A DNA stretch of 64,000 bases from NCBI RefSeq assembly GCF_003993795.1, contig NZ_RWKV01000017.1:62001-126000 (forward strand). The letters are read 5' to 3'. The DNA is from Aquabacter cavernae. GTDB taxonomy: Bacteria; Pseudomonadota; Alphaproteobacteria; Rhizobiales; Xanthobacteraceae. Below the pieces are notes generated by a model. That model saw only the letters and a program-made list of their open reading frames with translations, was not told the origin of the DNA and did no database searches. Numbering within the stretch: position 1 is the stretch's first letter; the number at the start of each line of letters is the position of its first letter. Below are positions 16,857-25,120 of the stretch, one piece after another. Both the position numbers and the translations under genes were made by a program.

Positions 16857-17641
16857 GCCTCCTTTCGGTCGAAGGCATCGGCATCTCCTTCGGCGGCCTC
16901 GTGGCCGTGGACAATGTGGGCTTCAACGTGGAAGCCGGTCAGGTCTTTTCCATCATCGGGCCGAACGGCGCGGGGAAGACCACCCTCTTCAACCTCGTCA
17001 CGGGCATCTACAAGCCGCTGCGGGGCCGCGTCTCCATGGCGGGCGAGGATGTGACGAGCCTCGCGCCCCACCTGCTGGCGAAGCGCGGCATGTCGCGCAC
17101 ATTCCAGAACCTGCAGATCTTCTTCCGCATGACCGCGCTGGAGAATGTGATGGTGGGCCGCCACATGGCGGAACGCTCCTCGCTCCTCTCCGACATTCTC
17201 GGCCTGCCCACCGCCGGGCGGCAGAACGCCCTGACGCGGGATGCCGCCATGGCGCTGCTCGCCCGCGTCGGCCTCACCGATGTGGCGGAGGCCACCGCCG
17301 GCTCGCTCTCCTATGGCGTTCTGAAGCGCCTGGAGATCGCCCGCGCGCTCGCCGCCGAGCCGAAGGTGCTGCTGCTGGACGAGCCCGCCGCAGGCTGCAA
17401 CGCGGTGGAGACGGAAGCCATCGACCATCTCATCGGCGAGATCGCCAAGAGCGGGGTCGCGGTGGTGCTGATCGAGCACGACATGAAGCTGGTCATGAAG
17501 ATTTCCGACCGCGTGCTGGTGCTGGCCCAGGGCCGCCACCTCGCGGAGGGCCCTCCGCGCGAAGTGCGCGAGAACCCGGCGGTGATCGCGGCCTATCTGG
17601 GCGAACACGGCACCCGGGAGGCGGATCGTGCTCACGGTTGA
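16853..17641 (+). CDS. livG: ABC importer ATPase, LivG family
   Basis: 262-residue cytoplasmic ATPase. Walker A is GPNGAGKTT (about residues 37-45), and Walker B is KVLLLDEPAAGCN. The signature loop is SYGVLKRLEIARAL, where SYGVLK replaces the usual LSGGQ-like SYGEQR of this family; this is a mild departure in a functional loop. RTFQNLQIFFRMTALENVMVGRH is a LivG hallmark. The start ATG overlaps the livM stop and the end overlaps livF by 14 bp. Confidence 0.93.
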   Translation: MSLLSVEGIGISFGGLVAVDNVGFNVEAGQVFSIIGPNGAGKTTLFNLVTGIYKPLRGRVSMAGEDVTSLAPHLLAKRGMSRTFQNLQIFFRMTALENVMVGRHMAERSSLLSDILGLPTAGRQNALTRDAAMALLARVGLTDVAEATAGSLSYGVLKRLEIARALAAEPKVLLLDEPAAGCNAVETEAIDHLIGEIAKSGVAVVLIEHDMKLVMKISDRVLVLAQGRHLAEGPPREVRENPAVIAAYLGEHGTREADRAHG

Positions 17642-18326
17642 GAATCTCAACTCGGCCTATGGCCGCATCGCCGTCCTCCACGACGTGAACCTGGAAGTGA
17701 AGGCGGGCGAGATCGTCGCGCTGGTCGGCTCCAACGGCGCGGGCAAGACCACGCTGCTGCGCACGCTCTCCGGCGTGCAGCCCGCCGCCTCCGGCCGCAT
17801 CCTGTTCGAGGGCAAGCCCATCGAGCGCATGGAGGCCCATGCCCGCGTGGCGCTGGGCATCTCCCAGTCGCCCGAGGGGCGGCAGGTGTTCGGCCCGCTC
17901 TCGGTGGAGGACAATCTGCGCCTCGGCGCCTTCCGCCGCCGCAGCCCCGACAAGAACACGCTGGCCCATGTCTATGACATGTTCCCCGTGCTGGCGGAGA
18001 AGCGGCGCATCTCGGCCATGAGCCTGTCGGGCGGGCAGCAGCAGATGCTGGCCATCGGCCGCGCGCTGATGGCCGCGCCCAAGCTGCTGCTGCTGGACGA
18101 GCCCTCGCTCGGCCTCGCCCCCCTGCTTATCGACCAGATTCTCGGGGCGGTGGTGAAGCTGAAGGCCGAGGGCATCACGGTGCTGCTGGTGGAGCAGAAC
18201 GCTTCCGCCGCCCTCGCCATCGCCGACCGGGGCTATGTGCTCGAAACCGGGCATGTGGTGCTGGAAGGCAAGGGCAGCGACCTGCTGGAAGACCCCAAGG
18301 TGCGCGCGGCCTATCTGGGCGTCTGA
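17628..18326 (+). CDS. livF: ABC importer ATPase, LivF family
   Basis: 232-residue second ATPase of the importer. It has Walker A GSNGAGKTT (about residues 34-42), the LivF-type SQSPEGRQVFGPLSVEDNL, the signature SLSGGQQQMLAIGRAL and Walker B LLLLDEPSLGLAP. The start is GTG at 17628, inside the end of livG, which indicates coupling. It closes the five-gene set; a second transporter begins 130 bp downstream. Confidence 0.94.
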   Translation: MLTVENLNSAYGRIAVLHDVNLEVKAGEIVALVGSNGAGKTTLLRTLSGVQPAASGRILFEGKPIERMEAHARVALGISQSPEGRQVFGPLSVEDNLRLGAFRRRSPDKNTLAHVYDMFPVLAEKRRISAMSLSGGQQQMLAIGRALMAAPKLLLLDEPSLGLAPLLIDQILGAVVKLKAEGITVLLVEQNASAALAIADRGYVLETGHVVLEGKGSDLLEDPKVRAAYLGV

Positions 18327-18455
18327 TCGACTGCACATTTTATAGGCAGAACCGATCCCGCGCGACGGGCGCCGGACGCGCCGCCGCGCGGGCCGTATTG
18401 GCCCGGCCTATGGCACATGGATTGCTTCACCCAGGGAAACCCCCGGGAGAACACC

Positions 18456-19484
18456 ATGAGGTCCTTCGTATCCACTTTCGTCGCCACCGCCGTCATGGGC
18501 GCCGCCCTTGCGGGCGCGACCCTTCCCGCGCGGGCCGACACGGACATCAAGTTCGCGCTCGACTGGAAGTTCGAGGGCCCCTCCGCCCCCTATTTCGTGG
18601 CCATCGACAAGGGCTTCTACAAGGCCGAAGGGCTGAACGTGACCATCGACACGGGCCCCGGCTCGGTCGCGGGCATCGCCCGGGTGGCGGCGGGCACCTA
18701 TCCGCTCGGCTTCTTCGACATCAATTCGCTGGTGAAGTTCCGCGACCAGAATCCGGACAAGGGCGTCAAGGCCGTGCTCATGGTCTATGACAAGCCGCCC
18801 TTCTCCATCGTCACCCTGGTGAAGACCGGTATCTCCAAGCCCAAGGACCTGGAAGGCAAGGTGCTCGGCGCGCCCGCGCCGGACGGCGCCTTCGCCCAGT
18901 GGAAGGCCTTCGTGAAGGAGAACGGGATCGACGCCGAGAAGGTGAAGATCGAGAATGTGGGCTTCCCCGTGCGCGAGCCCATGCTGGCGGACGGCAAGGT
19001 GGATGCCATCACCGGCTTCTCCTTCTCCTCCTATTTCAACCTGCTGCAGAAGGGCCTGAAGCCCGAGGACATCAAGGTCATGCTCATGGCCGATTACGGC
19101 CTTGTCCTCTACGGCAATGCGGTGATCGTGAACGACGAATTCGCCAAGGCCAATCCCAAGGCCGTGGCCGGCTTCGTGCGCGCCACCATCAAGGGCATCC
19201 AGTACACGGTGGCCAATCCCGAGGACGCCATCAAGTCGGTCATGAAGCGCAACGAGACCGGCGACGAGAAGATCGAGCTGGCCCGGCTCAAGATGGCCAT
19301 CAAGGACAATATCGCCACCGAATGGGTGAGCGCCAACGGCATCGGCGGCATCGACCGGAGCCGCATGGACAAGTCCGTGGACCAGATCGCCGTCACCTAC
19401 GACTTCAAGAACAAGCAGCCGGTGGCCATGGATATCTTCACCGAGGAATTCCTGCCCCCCGCCGCCGAGCGCAAGCTGAAGTGA
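18456..19484 (+). CDS. NitT/TauT-type ABC substrate-binding protein (NMT1/THI5-like)
   Basis: 342-residue periplasmic protein. A signal peptide of about 28 residues ends ARADTDIKFALDW. The NMT1/THI5-like fold is shown by FEGPSAPYFVAIDKGFYKAEGL and DTGPGSVAGIARVAAGTYPLGFFD. Relatives bind sulfonates, nitrate, pyrimidines, riboflavin precursors or aromatic acids, and the ligand here cannot be told. The ATG at 18456 has GGGAGA upstream. It begins a three-gene importer directly after livF and may be co-expressed with that system. Confidence 0.9.
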   Translation: MRSFVSTFVATAVMGAALAGATLPARADTDIKFALDWKFEGPSAPYFVAIDKGFYKAEGLNVTIDTGPGSVAGIARVAAGTYPLGFFDINSLVKFRDQNPDKGVKAVLMVYDKPPFSIVTLVKTGISKPKDLEGKVLGAPAPDGAFAQWKAFVKENGIDAEKVKIENVGFPVREPMLADGKVDAITGFSFSSYFNLLQKGLKPEDIKVMLMADYGLVLYGNAVIVNDEFAKANPKAVAGFVRATIKGIQYTVANPEDAIKSVMKRNETGDEKIELARLKMAIKDNIATEWVSANGIGGIDRSRMDKSVDQIAVTYDFKNKQPVAMDIFTEEFLPPAAERKLK

Positions 19485-19505
19485 GCCGATGACGGACGGC
19501 CTCCT

Positions 19506-19530
19506 CTCCCCTGCGGAGTGCGGAGGGGAG
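19506..19530 (+). other. intra-operon hairpin after SBP gene
   Basis: A 7-bp stem (19506-19512 with 19524-19530) 20 bp beyond the SBP stop and without a T-run. Hairpins in this place often protect the SBP mRNA and lower expression of the downstream ATPase and permease. Confidence 0.45.
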
Positions 19531-19574
19531 GCTGAACGGCCCAGTGACCGGTATCTGGCTGGAGGTGCCCGCCC

Positions 19575-20354
19575 GTGATCCGCCTTCTCGACGTGACGCT
19601 TTCCTACCAGGGCCGGGCCGGAGAGGTCACCGCCCTCTCCCAATGCTCCATGAATGTGGAAAAGGGCGAGTTCGCCGCCGTGGTCGGCCCGTCCGGCTGC
19701 GGCAAGTCCACGCTCATGAAGCTGGTGACCGGCCTCATCCGCCCCACCAAGGGCAAGGTCGAGGTGGACGGGGAGGATGTGACCGGCCCCGTGAAAATCG
19801 CGGGCATGGCCTTCCAGGCCGCCAACATGCTGCCCTGGCGCACCGTCCTCCAGAACGTGATGCTGCCCCTGGAGATCGTGTCGCCCCATCGCGGCCGCCT
19901 CTCGCGCGACAAGGCGGCCTATCGCGAGCGGGCCCTGAACCTGCTGGGCGTGGTGGGCCTGCGGGATTTCGCGGACCGCTATCCCTGGGAGATGTCGGGC
20001 GGCATGCAGCAGCGCGCCTCGCTCTGCCGCGCGCTCATCCACGAGCCCGCCTTGCTCATGCTGGACGAGCCCTTCGCGGCGCTCGACGCCTTCACCCGCG
20101 AGGAATTGTGGGTGGTGCTGCGCGATCTCTGGCAGCGGCTCGGCTTCACGGTGATCCTCGTCACCCATGATTTGCGCGAGGCGGGTTTCCTCGCCGACAC
20201 CATCCATGTGATGAGCGCCCGGCCGGGCCACATCGTGGAGACCCGCACCGTGGACTTCCCCCGCCCCCGGCCGCTGGAGGTGCTCTACGAGCCCGCCTTC
20301 ACCGACCTCGTCCATTCCCTGCGCAACAAGATCGCCGAAGTGAGGCAGGCATGA
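19575..20354 (+). CDS. NitT/TauT-type ABC ATPase
   Basis: 259-residue ATPase of the SsuB/TauB group. Walker A is GPSGCGKST (about residues 38-46), the Q-loop is in AFQAANMLPWRTVLQNV, the signature in EMSGGMQQRASLCRAL, Walker B in LLMLDEPFAALD, and the switch His in VTHDLREA. The start is GTG at 19575. It follows the SBP gene by 90 bp and overlaps the permease gene by 4 bp. Confidence 0.94.
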   Translation: MIRLLDVTLSYQGRAGEVTALSQCSMNVEKGEFAAVVGPSGCGKSTLMKLVTGLIRPTKGKVEVDGEDVTGPVKIAGMAFQAANMLPWRTVLQNVMLPLEIVSPHRGRLSRDKAAYRERALNLLGVVGLRDFADRYPWEMSGGMQQRASLCRALIHEPALLMLDEPFAALDAFTREELWVVLRDLWQRLGFTVILVTHDLREAGFLADTIHVMSARPGHIVETRTVDFPRPRPLEVLYEPAFTDLVHSLRNKIAEVRQA

Positions 20355-21121
20355 AGATGACCGCCGAGGATCTCACGCCCGTCGCCTTCACCCTGGCGCT
20401 GTTCGTGCTGTGGGAGCTGGCCTGCGTGGTGTTCCGCATCGACAGCTTCATCCTGCCGGCGCCCACGGCCATCTTCTCGGCCATGGTGCAATATTGGTGG
20501 CCGCTGCTGCGCAACTCCTTCGTCACGCTCTGGACCACCGCCGTGGGCTTCCTCCTGGCGGTGGCCTTCGGCATCGCGCTCGGCCTTGTGGTGGGCTGGT
20601 CGCGGGCCATCTATCGCGGCCTCTATCCGGTGATGATCGGCTTCAACTCCATCCCCAAGGTGGCTGTGGTGCCCATCCTCATCATGTGGTTCGGCATCGG
20701 CGAGATCCCCGCCATCCTCACCGCCTTCCTCATCTCCTTCTTCCCCATCGTGGTGAACGTGGCCACCGGCCTTGCCACCACCGAGCCGGAGTTGGAGGAC
20801 GTGCTGCGCGCGCTCGGCGCCTCCAAGTTCGACATCATGCGCAAGGTGGGCATCCCGCGCACGGGACCCTATCTGTTCGGCGCGCTGAAGGTGGCCATCA
20901 CGCTGGCCTTCGTGGGCTCCGTGGTGTCGGAGACCATCGGCGCCAATGCGGGGCTGGGGCACCTCATGGTGCAGGCGGGCTCCAACTTCCAGATGCCCCT
21001 GGTCTTCGCCGGGCTCATGGCCCTCGCCATCGAGGGCATCCTCATGTACGCGGTGTTCGCCGCGCTTGAGAAGCGCATGGTGAGCTGGGCCTTCCGCTCC
21101 TCCTCCAGCGCCGCCGCTTGA
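20351..21121 (+). CDS. NitT/TauT-type ABC permease
   Basis: 256-residue membrane subunit of the SsuC/TauC group with six hydrophobic segments. The EAA-type coupling loop is seen at ELEDVLRALGASKFDIMRKVGIP. Other family stretches are FNSIPKVAVVPILIMWFGIG and ETIGANAGLGHLMVQAG. The ATG overlaps the ATPase stop (ATGA). Last gene of the second importer; 110 bp without a gene follow. Confidence 0.93.
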   Translation: MKMTAEDLTPVAFTLALFVLWELACVVFRIDSFILPAPTAIFSAMVQYWWPLLRNSFVTLWTTAVGFLLAVAFGIALGLVVGWSRAIYRGLYPVMIGFNSIPKVAVVPILIMWFGIGEIPAILTAFLISFFPIVVNVATGLATTEPELEDVLRALGASKFDIMRKVGIPRTGPYLFGALKVAITLAFVGSVVSETIGANAGLGHLMVQAGSNFQMPLVFAGLMALAIEGILMYAVFAALEKRMVSWAFRSSSSAAA

Positions 21122-21231
21122 TCGCCACGCGGCGGGACGGCGATTTTTGGCCCGGTCAGTCTTCGCCATGGCGGGGGGTGGAATCCGTGGGCTAGACGCG
21201 GCCTGTCGTCATCAACCGGCAGGATCCCCAC

Positions 21232-21459
21232 ATGCCCATTCGTGTCATGACCCTCGCCCTCGTTTCCGTGCTGTTCACCGGCGGCGCCGCTCTGGCGCAG
21301 CAGAACCCCCTCGTCACCTATTGCCAGGCCGACATCGCGCGCTTGTGCAAGGGCGTGCCCGCAGGGGACGGCCGCCTCCTCGCCTGCCTGCAGAACCATG
21401 GCCAGCAGATCAGCGTCGGCTGCGCGAAGGCGCTCCAGCAGTTGAAGAAGAATATGTGA
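21232..21459 (+). CDS. small secreted cysteine-rich protein
   Basis: 75 residues with a signal peptide ending ALAQ near residue 23. The mature part of about 52 residues has four cysteines (C31, C39, C52, C64) spaced as in one GLG1-type cysteine-rich repeat (YCQADIARLCKG, LLACLQNHG, VGCAKAL). Such proteins are common and uncharacterised in Hyphomicrobiales. They are likely periplasmic and disulfide-bonded. No operon partner; a strong hairpin follows the stop. Confidence 0.8.
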   Translation: MPIRVMTLALVSVLFTGGAALAQQNPLVTYCQADIARLCKGVPAGDGRLLACLQNHGQQISVGCAKALQQLKKNM

Positions 21460-21465
21460 GAACGG

Positions 21466-21497
21466 ACTGCGGATGCCGGGAACCCGGCATCCGCAGT
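21466..21497. terminator. bidirectional hairpin between convergent genes
   Basis: Perfect 15-bp inverted repeat (21466-21480 and 21483-21497) with a 2-nt centre, between the ends of the cysteine-rich gene and the minus-strand 154-residue gene. There is no long T-run on either side, but the position and strength suit a shared terminator. Confidence 0.6.
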
Positions 21498-21502
21498 CGC
21501 TG

Positions 21503-21967
21503 TCAGGCCACCTTGCGGGGGGCTTCCAGGACCGGCAGGGCAACAGAGCGCGCGCCCCTCAGGTCCGCCACCTTGTTGTCCACGCCGTTTTCGTCGAGGA
21601 AGGTCTTCATCTCGCGATAGGTCATGAACCAGGCGCGGTTGAACTTGTCGAACAGGCCCTGGTCCCAATGCTCCTCCTCGATGGTGTTCTGCCACTTCAT
21701 GCCGCTATGGACATAGTTCGACCCGCGCAGGAACACGTAGTCGTATTCGCTGCGCAGCCGCTCGATATCCTCCATCTTGAGATTGGCGATGGGCAGCACG
21801 CCGAGCTTGTCGTAATTCATCCGCTTCAGCGATGAACCGAAGACGAAGGCGTCACCGATATTGTCGACATGATCGATGGACCGCTGGATATCCTTGTAAT
21901 TATACCAGCGGACGCAATCATGATCATACACTTCACCGGACGGGATCATCACGAGGACACGCGCCAC
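21503..21967 (-). CDS. hypothetical protein, 154 residues
   Basis: Not recognised with confidence. The N-terminal part (MARVLVMIPSGEVYDHDC) and the stretch SEYDYVFLRGSNYVHSGMKW faintly recall polysaccharide pyruvyl-transferase-like or surface-glycan proteins. There is no signal peptide or membrane segment, and the protein is rich in aromatic and charged residues. It begins 17 bp after the end of a broken glycosyltransferase gene, so the two probably formed an operon that lost its promoter side when an IS element and a deletion removed the 5' end. Whether it is still expressed is unclear. Confidence 0.6.
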   Translation of the reverse strand: MARVLVMIPSGEVYDHDCVRWYNYKDIQRSIDHVDNIGDAFVFGSSLKRMNYDKLGVLPIANLKMEDIERLRSEYDYVFLRGSNYVHSGMKWQNTIEEEHWDQGLFDKFNRAWFMTYREMKTFLDENGVDNKVADLRGARSVALPVLEAPRKVA

Positions 21968-21984
21968 TCAAGCCTCCCTTGGGT

Positions 21985-22516
21985 TCAGGCGGTACGGACC
22001 ACGGCTGCTTCGGGGGAAGCCTCCGCGGGGGGCCGACGCTGCTCGCGCAGGCGCCGGTAAAGGTCGAGATGGGCACGGGCGAAGGACAGATGGTCCTGCG
22101 GCGCCCGGATTCCGGCGCGCAGGCGGTCCCACACGGTGGCGTCGCCCACCGCCTCGAAGACAGCGCGGGGCAGCATGCAGCATTGCACCGCGCCCGCCGC
22201 CACCTCGTCGGGCTCGGCCATGTCCAGCACCGCGCGGGGATAGCCCACATAGCGGTCCACCAAAGCGCGGGCGGTGCCCTCCCCTTCCATCACCGTTCCC
22301 GCCCAGCGGACGGAAGCGGCCTCGAACAGCAAGGTGGGCGCGGCGAGGCACTTGCCGCCCCGCGCGATAGGCGCGCTCCAGAAGGCCGAGCCATCCCCGC
22401 GTGCGCGGCAGCACATCGCCCGCCATCAGCACCAGATGCTCGGCGCTCGTGGTGCGGATGCCCGCCTCCAGCGCGTCGCACACATCGAGCGCGCCCTCTG
22501 CCCGCACGAGGCGCAT
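21985..22516 (-). pseudogene. glycosyltransferase (family 2-like) remnant
   Basis: The C-terminal part of a GT2-like protein survives. AEHLVLMAGDVLPRTRGWL resembles the donor-site region in which a phrase such as A-x2-LVLLN-x-D precedes P-x2-GWL, and LLFEAASVRWAGTV resembles the following family segment. The 5' part is missing: at about 22516 the frame runs into transposase sequence. A frameshift at the C4 run 22358-22361 (one extra G on the coding strand) splits the remaining reading frame between RAYRAG and GKCLAAP. No start codon or catalytic N-terminus remains. Confidence 0.65.
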
Positions 22517-23195
22517 GCGCATAGCGAAGCGGCGGACGTGCTTGAGCTTGTTGAAGCATCGCTCGATGCGGTTACGGTGTTTGTAGCTGGCGATGTCATG
22601 CGGGATGGCGATCTTGCGGCAGCAGTTCGACGGGATTACCGCCTCGGCGCCCATGCCGGCGATCAGCGCGCGCAAGGCATTGCTGCCATAGGCTTTATCG
22701 GCGAGCACGGCTTCGGTGGGCATCGCGTCGAGCAGGGCTGGCGCGGCGGTTCGGCCAAGCGCATCGGCGAGCATGTGAATCTTGGTGGTCAGCCCACCTC
22801 GGGAACGCCCCAGCGCCTGATCCGAGGCCCCCCTTTTCCGGTCGCTGCCTGCTGGTGGGCGCGGACGATGGTGCTGTCGAGCATCAGATACTTGTTGTCC
22901 CGGTCCGCCCCCAGCGAGGCGAACACCCGTTCCCATACGCCTGAATGGCACCAGTGGCTGAACCGCTTGTGCACCGTCTTCCAGTGCCCGTAGCGCCCCG
23001 GGAGATCGCGCCGGTGCGCGCCCGAGCGCAGCATCCACAAACATCCATTCACGAACAAGCGGCTATCCGATCCCGTCCGGCCTCGATCGCCCGCCTTACC
23101 AGGCAGCAGGCGTTCGATCCGCAGCCATTGCGGCGCGCTCAACTCGTATCGATTGATCCCCATCCCACGCTCCGCGCCAAAACACGGAACCTCAT
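22517..23195 (-). mobile_element. truncated IS5-family (IS427-type) insertion sequence
   Basis: Two overlapping transposase frames in the arrangement of IS427-type elements. OrfA runs 23163-22789 (NRYELSAPQWLRIERLLPGK; FVNGCLWMLRSGAHRRDLP; LMLDSTIVRAHQQAA). OrfB begins near 22825 (LGRSRGGLTTKIHMLADALG) and contains AMPTEAVLADKAY and HRNRIERCFNKLKHVRRFA. OrfB has lost about 15 residues between ADALGR and ALLDAMP, and its end, including the final part of the DDE domain and the terminal repeat, is missing. The element is therefore dead. The right border near 23195 is an estimate; GAGGTTCC at about 23186-23193 (minus strand) may be part of the remaining end. Confidence 0.8.
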
Positions 23196-23285
23196 GAATC
23201 AGACAGCAACAATATCGGGAATCATAAATGTCGATCCGGCCTAGGGAGCGGGCCGAGGCGGAACGAAGCCGGCAAGTCCCCCCTC

Positions 23286-23852
23286 CTACAAGCTGCTCAC
23301 CCTGAGCGCGCAGGCGTCGGCGCCCTTCGACGGCTCCAGGGGCGCGAGCGGGGCGTCGAAACGCATGCGGGCGCCCGGCCGGACGCCGTAGCCGTCATAG
23401 AGGATGCCCAGCAGCATATCGGCGATGACCGGAAAATCCCTGCCCGGATGGGTGATGACAAATTCTCTCTGGAAATTGCCCGCCGATATGTCGGTGGAGA
23501 AACCCGCCGCCCCCATCACCTTCAGCCGCGCGGGCGGCACCGGCGGGGGCGTCTCGCCCTCCGGCACGGAGAAGAATCCCGACGCCGCCTCGCAGAGCAA
23601 CCGCCGGCTGTCATCCTCCAGCAGGCATTGCACATAGGCGCCGGGATAGCGCGCGGGGAAGACCGCCAGGTAGCGATGAGCCTCGCCCGGCTGGCTGTGG
23701 ATCATGTGCAGGCGAACGATGATCGCGCAGCGATTGTCGGCGATGAACTTTTCCCGGGGCGTCTGCGCGGCCACGGGCGCCGGCTGGGCCAGAAATACCG
23801 ACAGGCAGGCCGCGATCCCCACCGCAATGCGTCGCCTGCGCTCGCCCCTCAT
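23286..23852 (-). CDS. secreted hypothetical protein, 188 residues
   Basis: Not recognised. From the ATG at 23852 there is a clear signal peptide (MRGERRRRIAVGIAACLSVFLA, ending PVAAQ near residue 30). The mature part, REKFIADNRCAIIVRLHMIH onward, has three cysteines between about residues 38 and 90 and a further one near the end. The frame is open further upstream, but that part would precede the signal peptide and is unlikely to be translated. It lies between the IS remnant and the iron cluster, in the same direction as the latter but 118 bp beyond its end, so a link is uncertain. Confidence 0.65.
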   Translation of the reverse strand: MRGERRRRIAVGIAACLSVFLAQPAPVAAQTPREKFIADNRCAIIVRLHMIHSQPGEAHRYLAVFPARYPGAYVQCLLEDDSRRLLCEAASGFFSVPEGETPPPVPPARLKVMGAAGFSTDISAGNFQREFVITHPGRDFPVIADMLLGILYDGYGVRPGARMRFDAPLAPLEPSKGADACALRVSSL

Positions 23853-23970
23853 CGCCGCCCCCCGGTGCGCCGGGAAGCACCCTAATATACCCGCACTGAT
23901 TGTACAGGCTGAACCGCCGCACGCGGCGTCGCAGGGGCCGGGCGATGCGCGCCCTACCCCTGCGAAAACC

Positions 23971-25116
23971 TCAGCCTTCCACCATGTGATTGTCGAAGCG
24001 CGGCCCGCCGGTATGGCGCGCGGCGACACCGACGCGGCCCTCTTCCACGGCCACCACGATCACCTCGCCATAGCCGCTGGTGGCGATGAAGCGCCCCGGC
24101 TCCGGCGTGGAGGCGAGGCCGCAGCCGTCATTGAGGGGGATGGCGCCCACATAGCGGCCCGCGCGGGTCCACACCGCCACCCGGTTGCCGCGCGGCGTCG
24201 CGCACGCGACATAGGCGCCGGAGCGGTCGATGGCCACCGAGCCGATATAGCCGCGCAGCGCGCGCCATTCCTCGTCCGGCGCCTCGAAGGGCGAGAGCGC
24301 GCCCGAAGCCGCGATGCCGAACATGAGCGGACGGGCAACGCCGTCCTTCAGAAGGTCCTGCGCGGCCACCACGGTGAAGCCCTGGCCATCGCGCGCCAGA
24401 TGGCGCAGCGAAAGGCTCCCGAGATCCCCGGAGAGCACGCCCTCCCCCTTCTGTGCCCCACTGGCGGGATCGAACAGAGCAATGGAACTGCCCGTCACCT
24501 CGGCGTCCCGCGCCTCGGGCGTGTTGGGCTCGATGCCGCCATTGGCCACCACCAGGGAGGCGCCGGAGCGCATGAGATCGTGCGGACCATCGCCCGCGCT
24601 CGGCCATTCCGCGACGATCTCGAAGCCGCCATCCACCCGCCGGGCCGCGACGATGCCGCGCCCCATGCCGCGCACGGGCCCGTCAGGCGCCCGCTCGATC
24701 TCGGTGGTGAGGAAGATGTCGCCTTCCGGCGAAAAGCGGCCATGGCCGGCGAAGACCCGGCCCGCGCCGGGCGTGAACGTGCCCACCTGCCCGCCCTTCA
24801 CCCGGTCGAACACCAGGGCCACATGGCCGGGGCGACGGCCCACCGCCACCGCGAGCGGCCCGGTGGGGCTGCCCTCGATGCCGTGCAGGCGCGCGGCGGA
24901 GGGGGCCTTGGCGGCGGCGTCCAGCCCGTCCGCCACGGCGAAGGCGCCGAAGCCCTCGCCCTCGCCCGCCGTGGTCAGCCAGCCGCCCTCCAGCGCGTGG
25001 GAGCGGGCATGGATCTGGTTGTTGACCTCAGCCAGACCCTGGGCGAACGCGCTGCGCGGCAGGAACAGCGCAGCGGCGGACGCGCCGATGAGGGCGCGTC
25101 GGGATAGGACCACCAT
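23971..25116 (-). CDS. DUF1513 protein of iron-uptake cluster
   Basis: 381-residue exported protein of the DUF1513 family, predicted beta-propeller. The N-terminus SRRALIGASAAALFLPRSAFAQ looks like a twin-arginine (Tat) signal. Family segments include FAGHGRFSPEGDIFLTTE and SAGDGPHDLMRSGASLVVANGGIE. DUF1513 genes regularly accompany imelysin and DUF1111 genes in proteobacterial iron clusters; the biochemical role is unknown. It follows the second imelysin gene by 4 bp, so it is the last gene of the operon. Confidence 0.88.
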   Translation of the reverse strand: MVVLSRRALIGASAAALFLPRSAFAQGLAEVNNQIHARSHALEGGWLTTAGEGEGFGAFAVADGLDAAAKAPSAARLHGIEGSPTGPLAVAVGRRPGHVALVFDRVKGGQVGTFTPGAGRVFAGHGRFSPEGDIFLTTEIERAPDGPVRGMGRGIVAARRVDGGFEIVAEWPSAGDGPHDLMRSGASLVVANGGIEPNTPEARDAEVTGSSIALFDPASGAQKGEGVLSGDLGSLSLRHLARDGQGFTVVAAQDLLKDGVARPLMFGIAASGALSPFEAPDEEWRALRGYIGSVAIDRSGAYVACATPRGNRVAVWTRAGRYVGAIPLNDGCGLASTPEPGRFIATSGYGEVIVVAVEEGRVGVAARHTGGPRFDNHMVEG

Positions 25117-25120
25117 GGGC

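Noticed and set aside
18408-20315. Open frame of 635 codons opposite the NitT/TauT-type importer
   Set aside because: Antisense shadow without recognisable domains.
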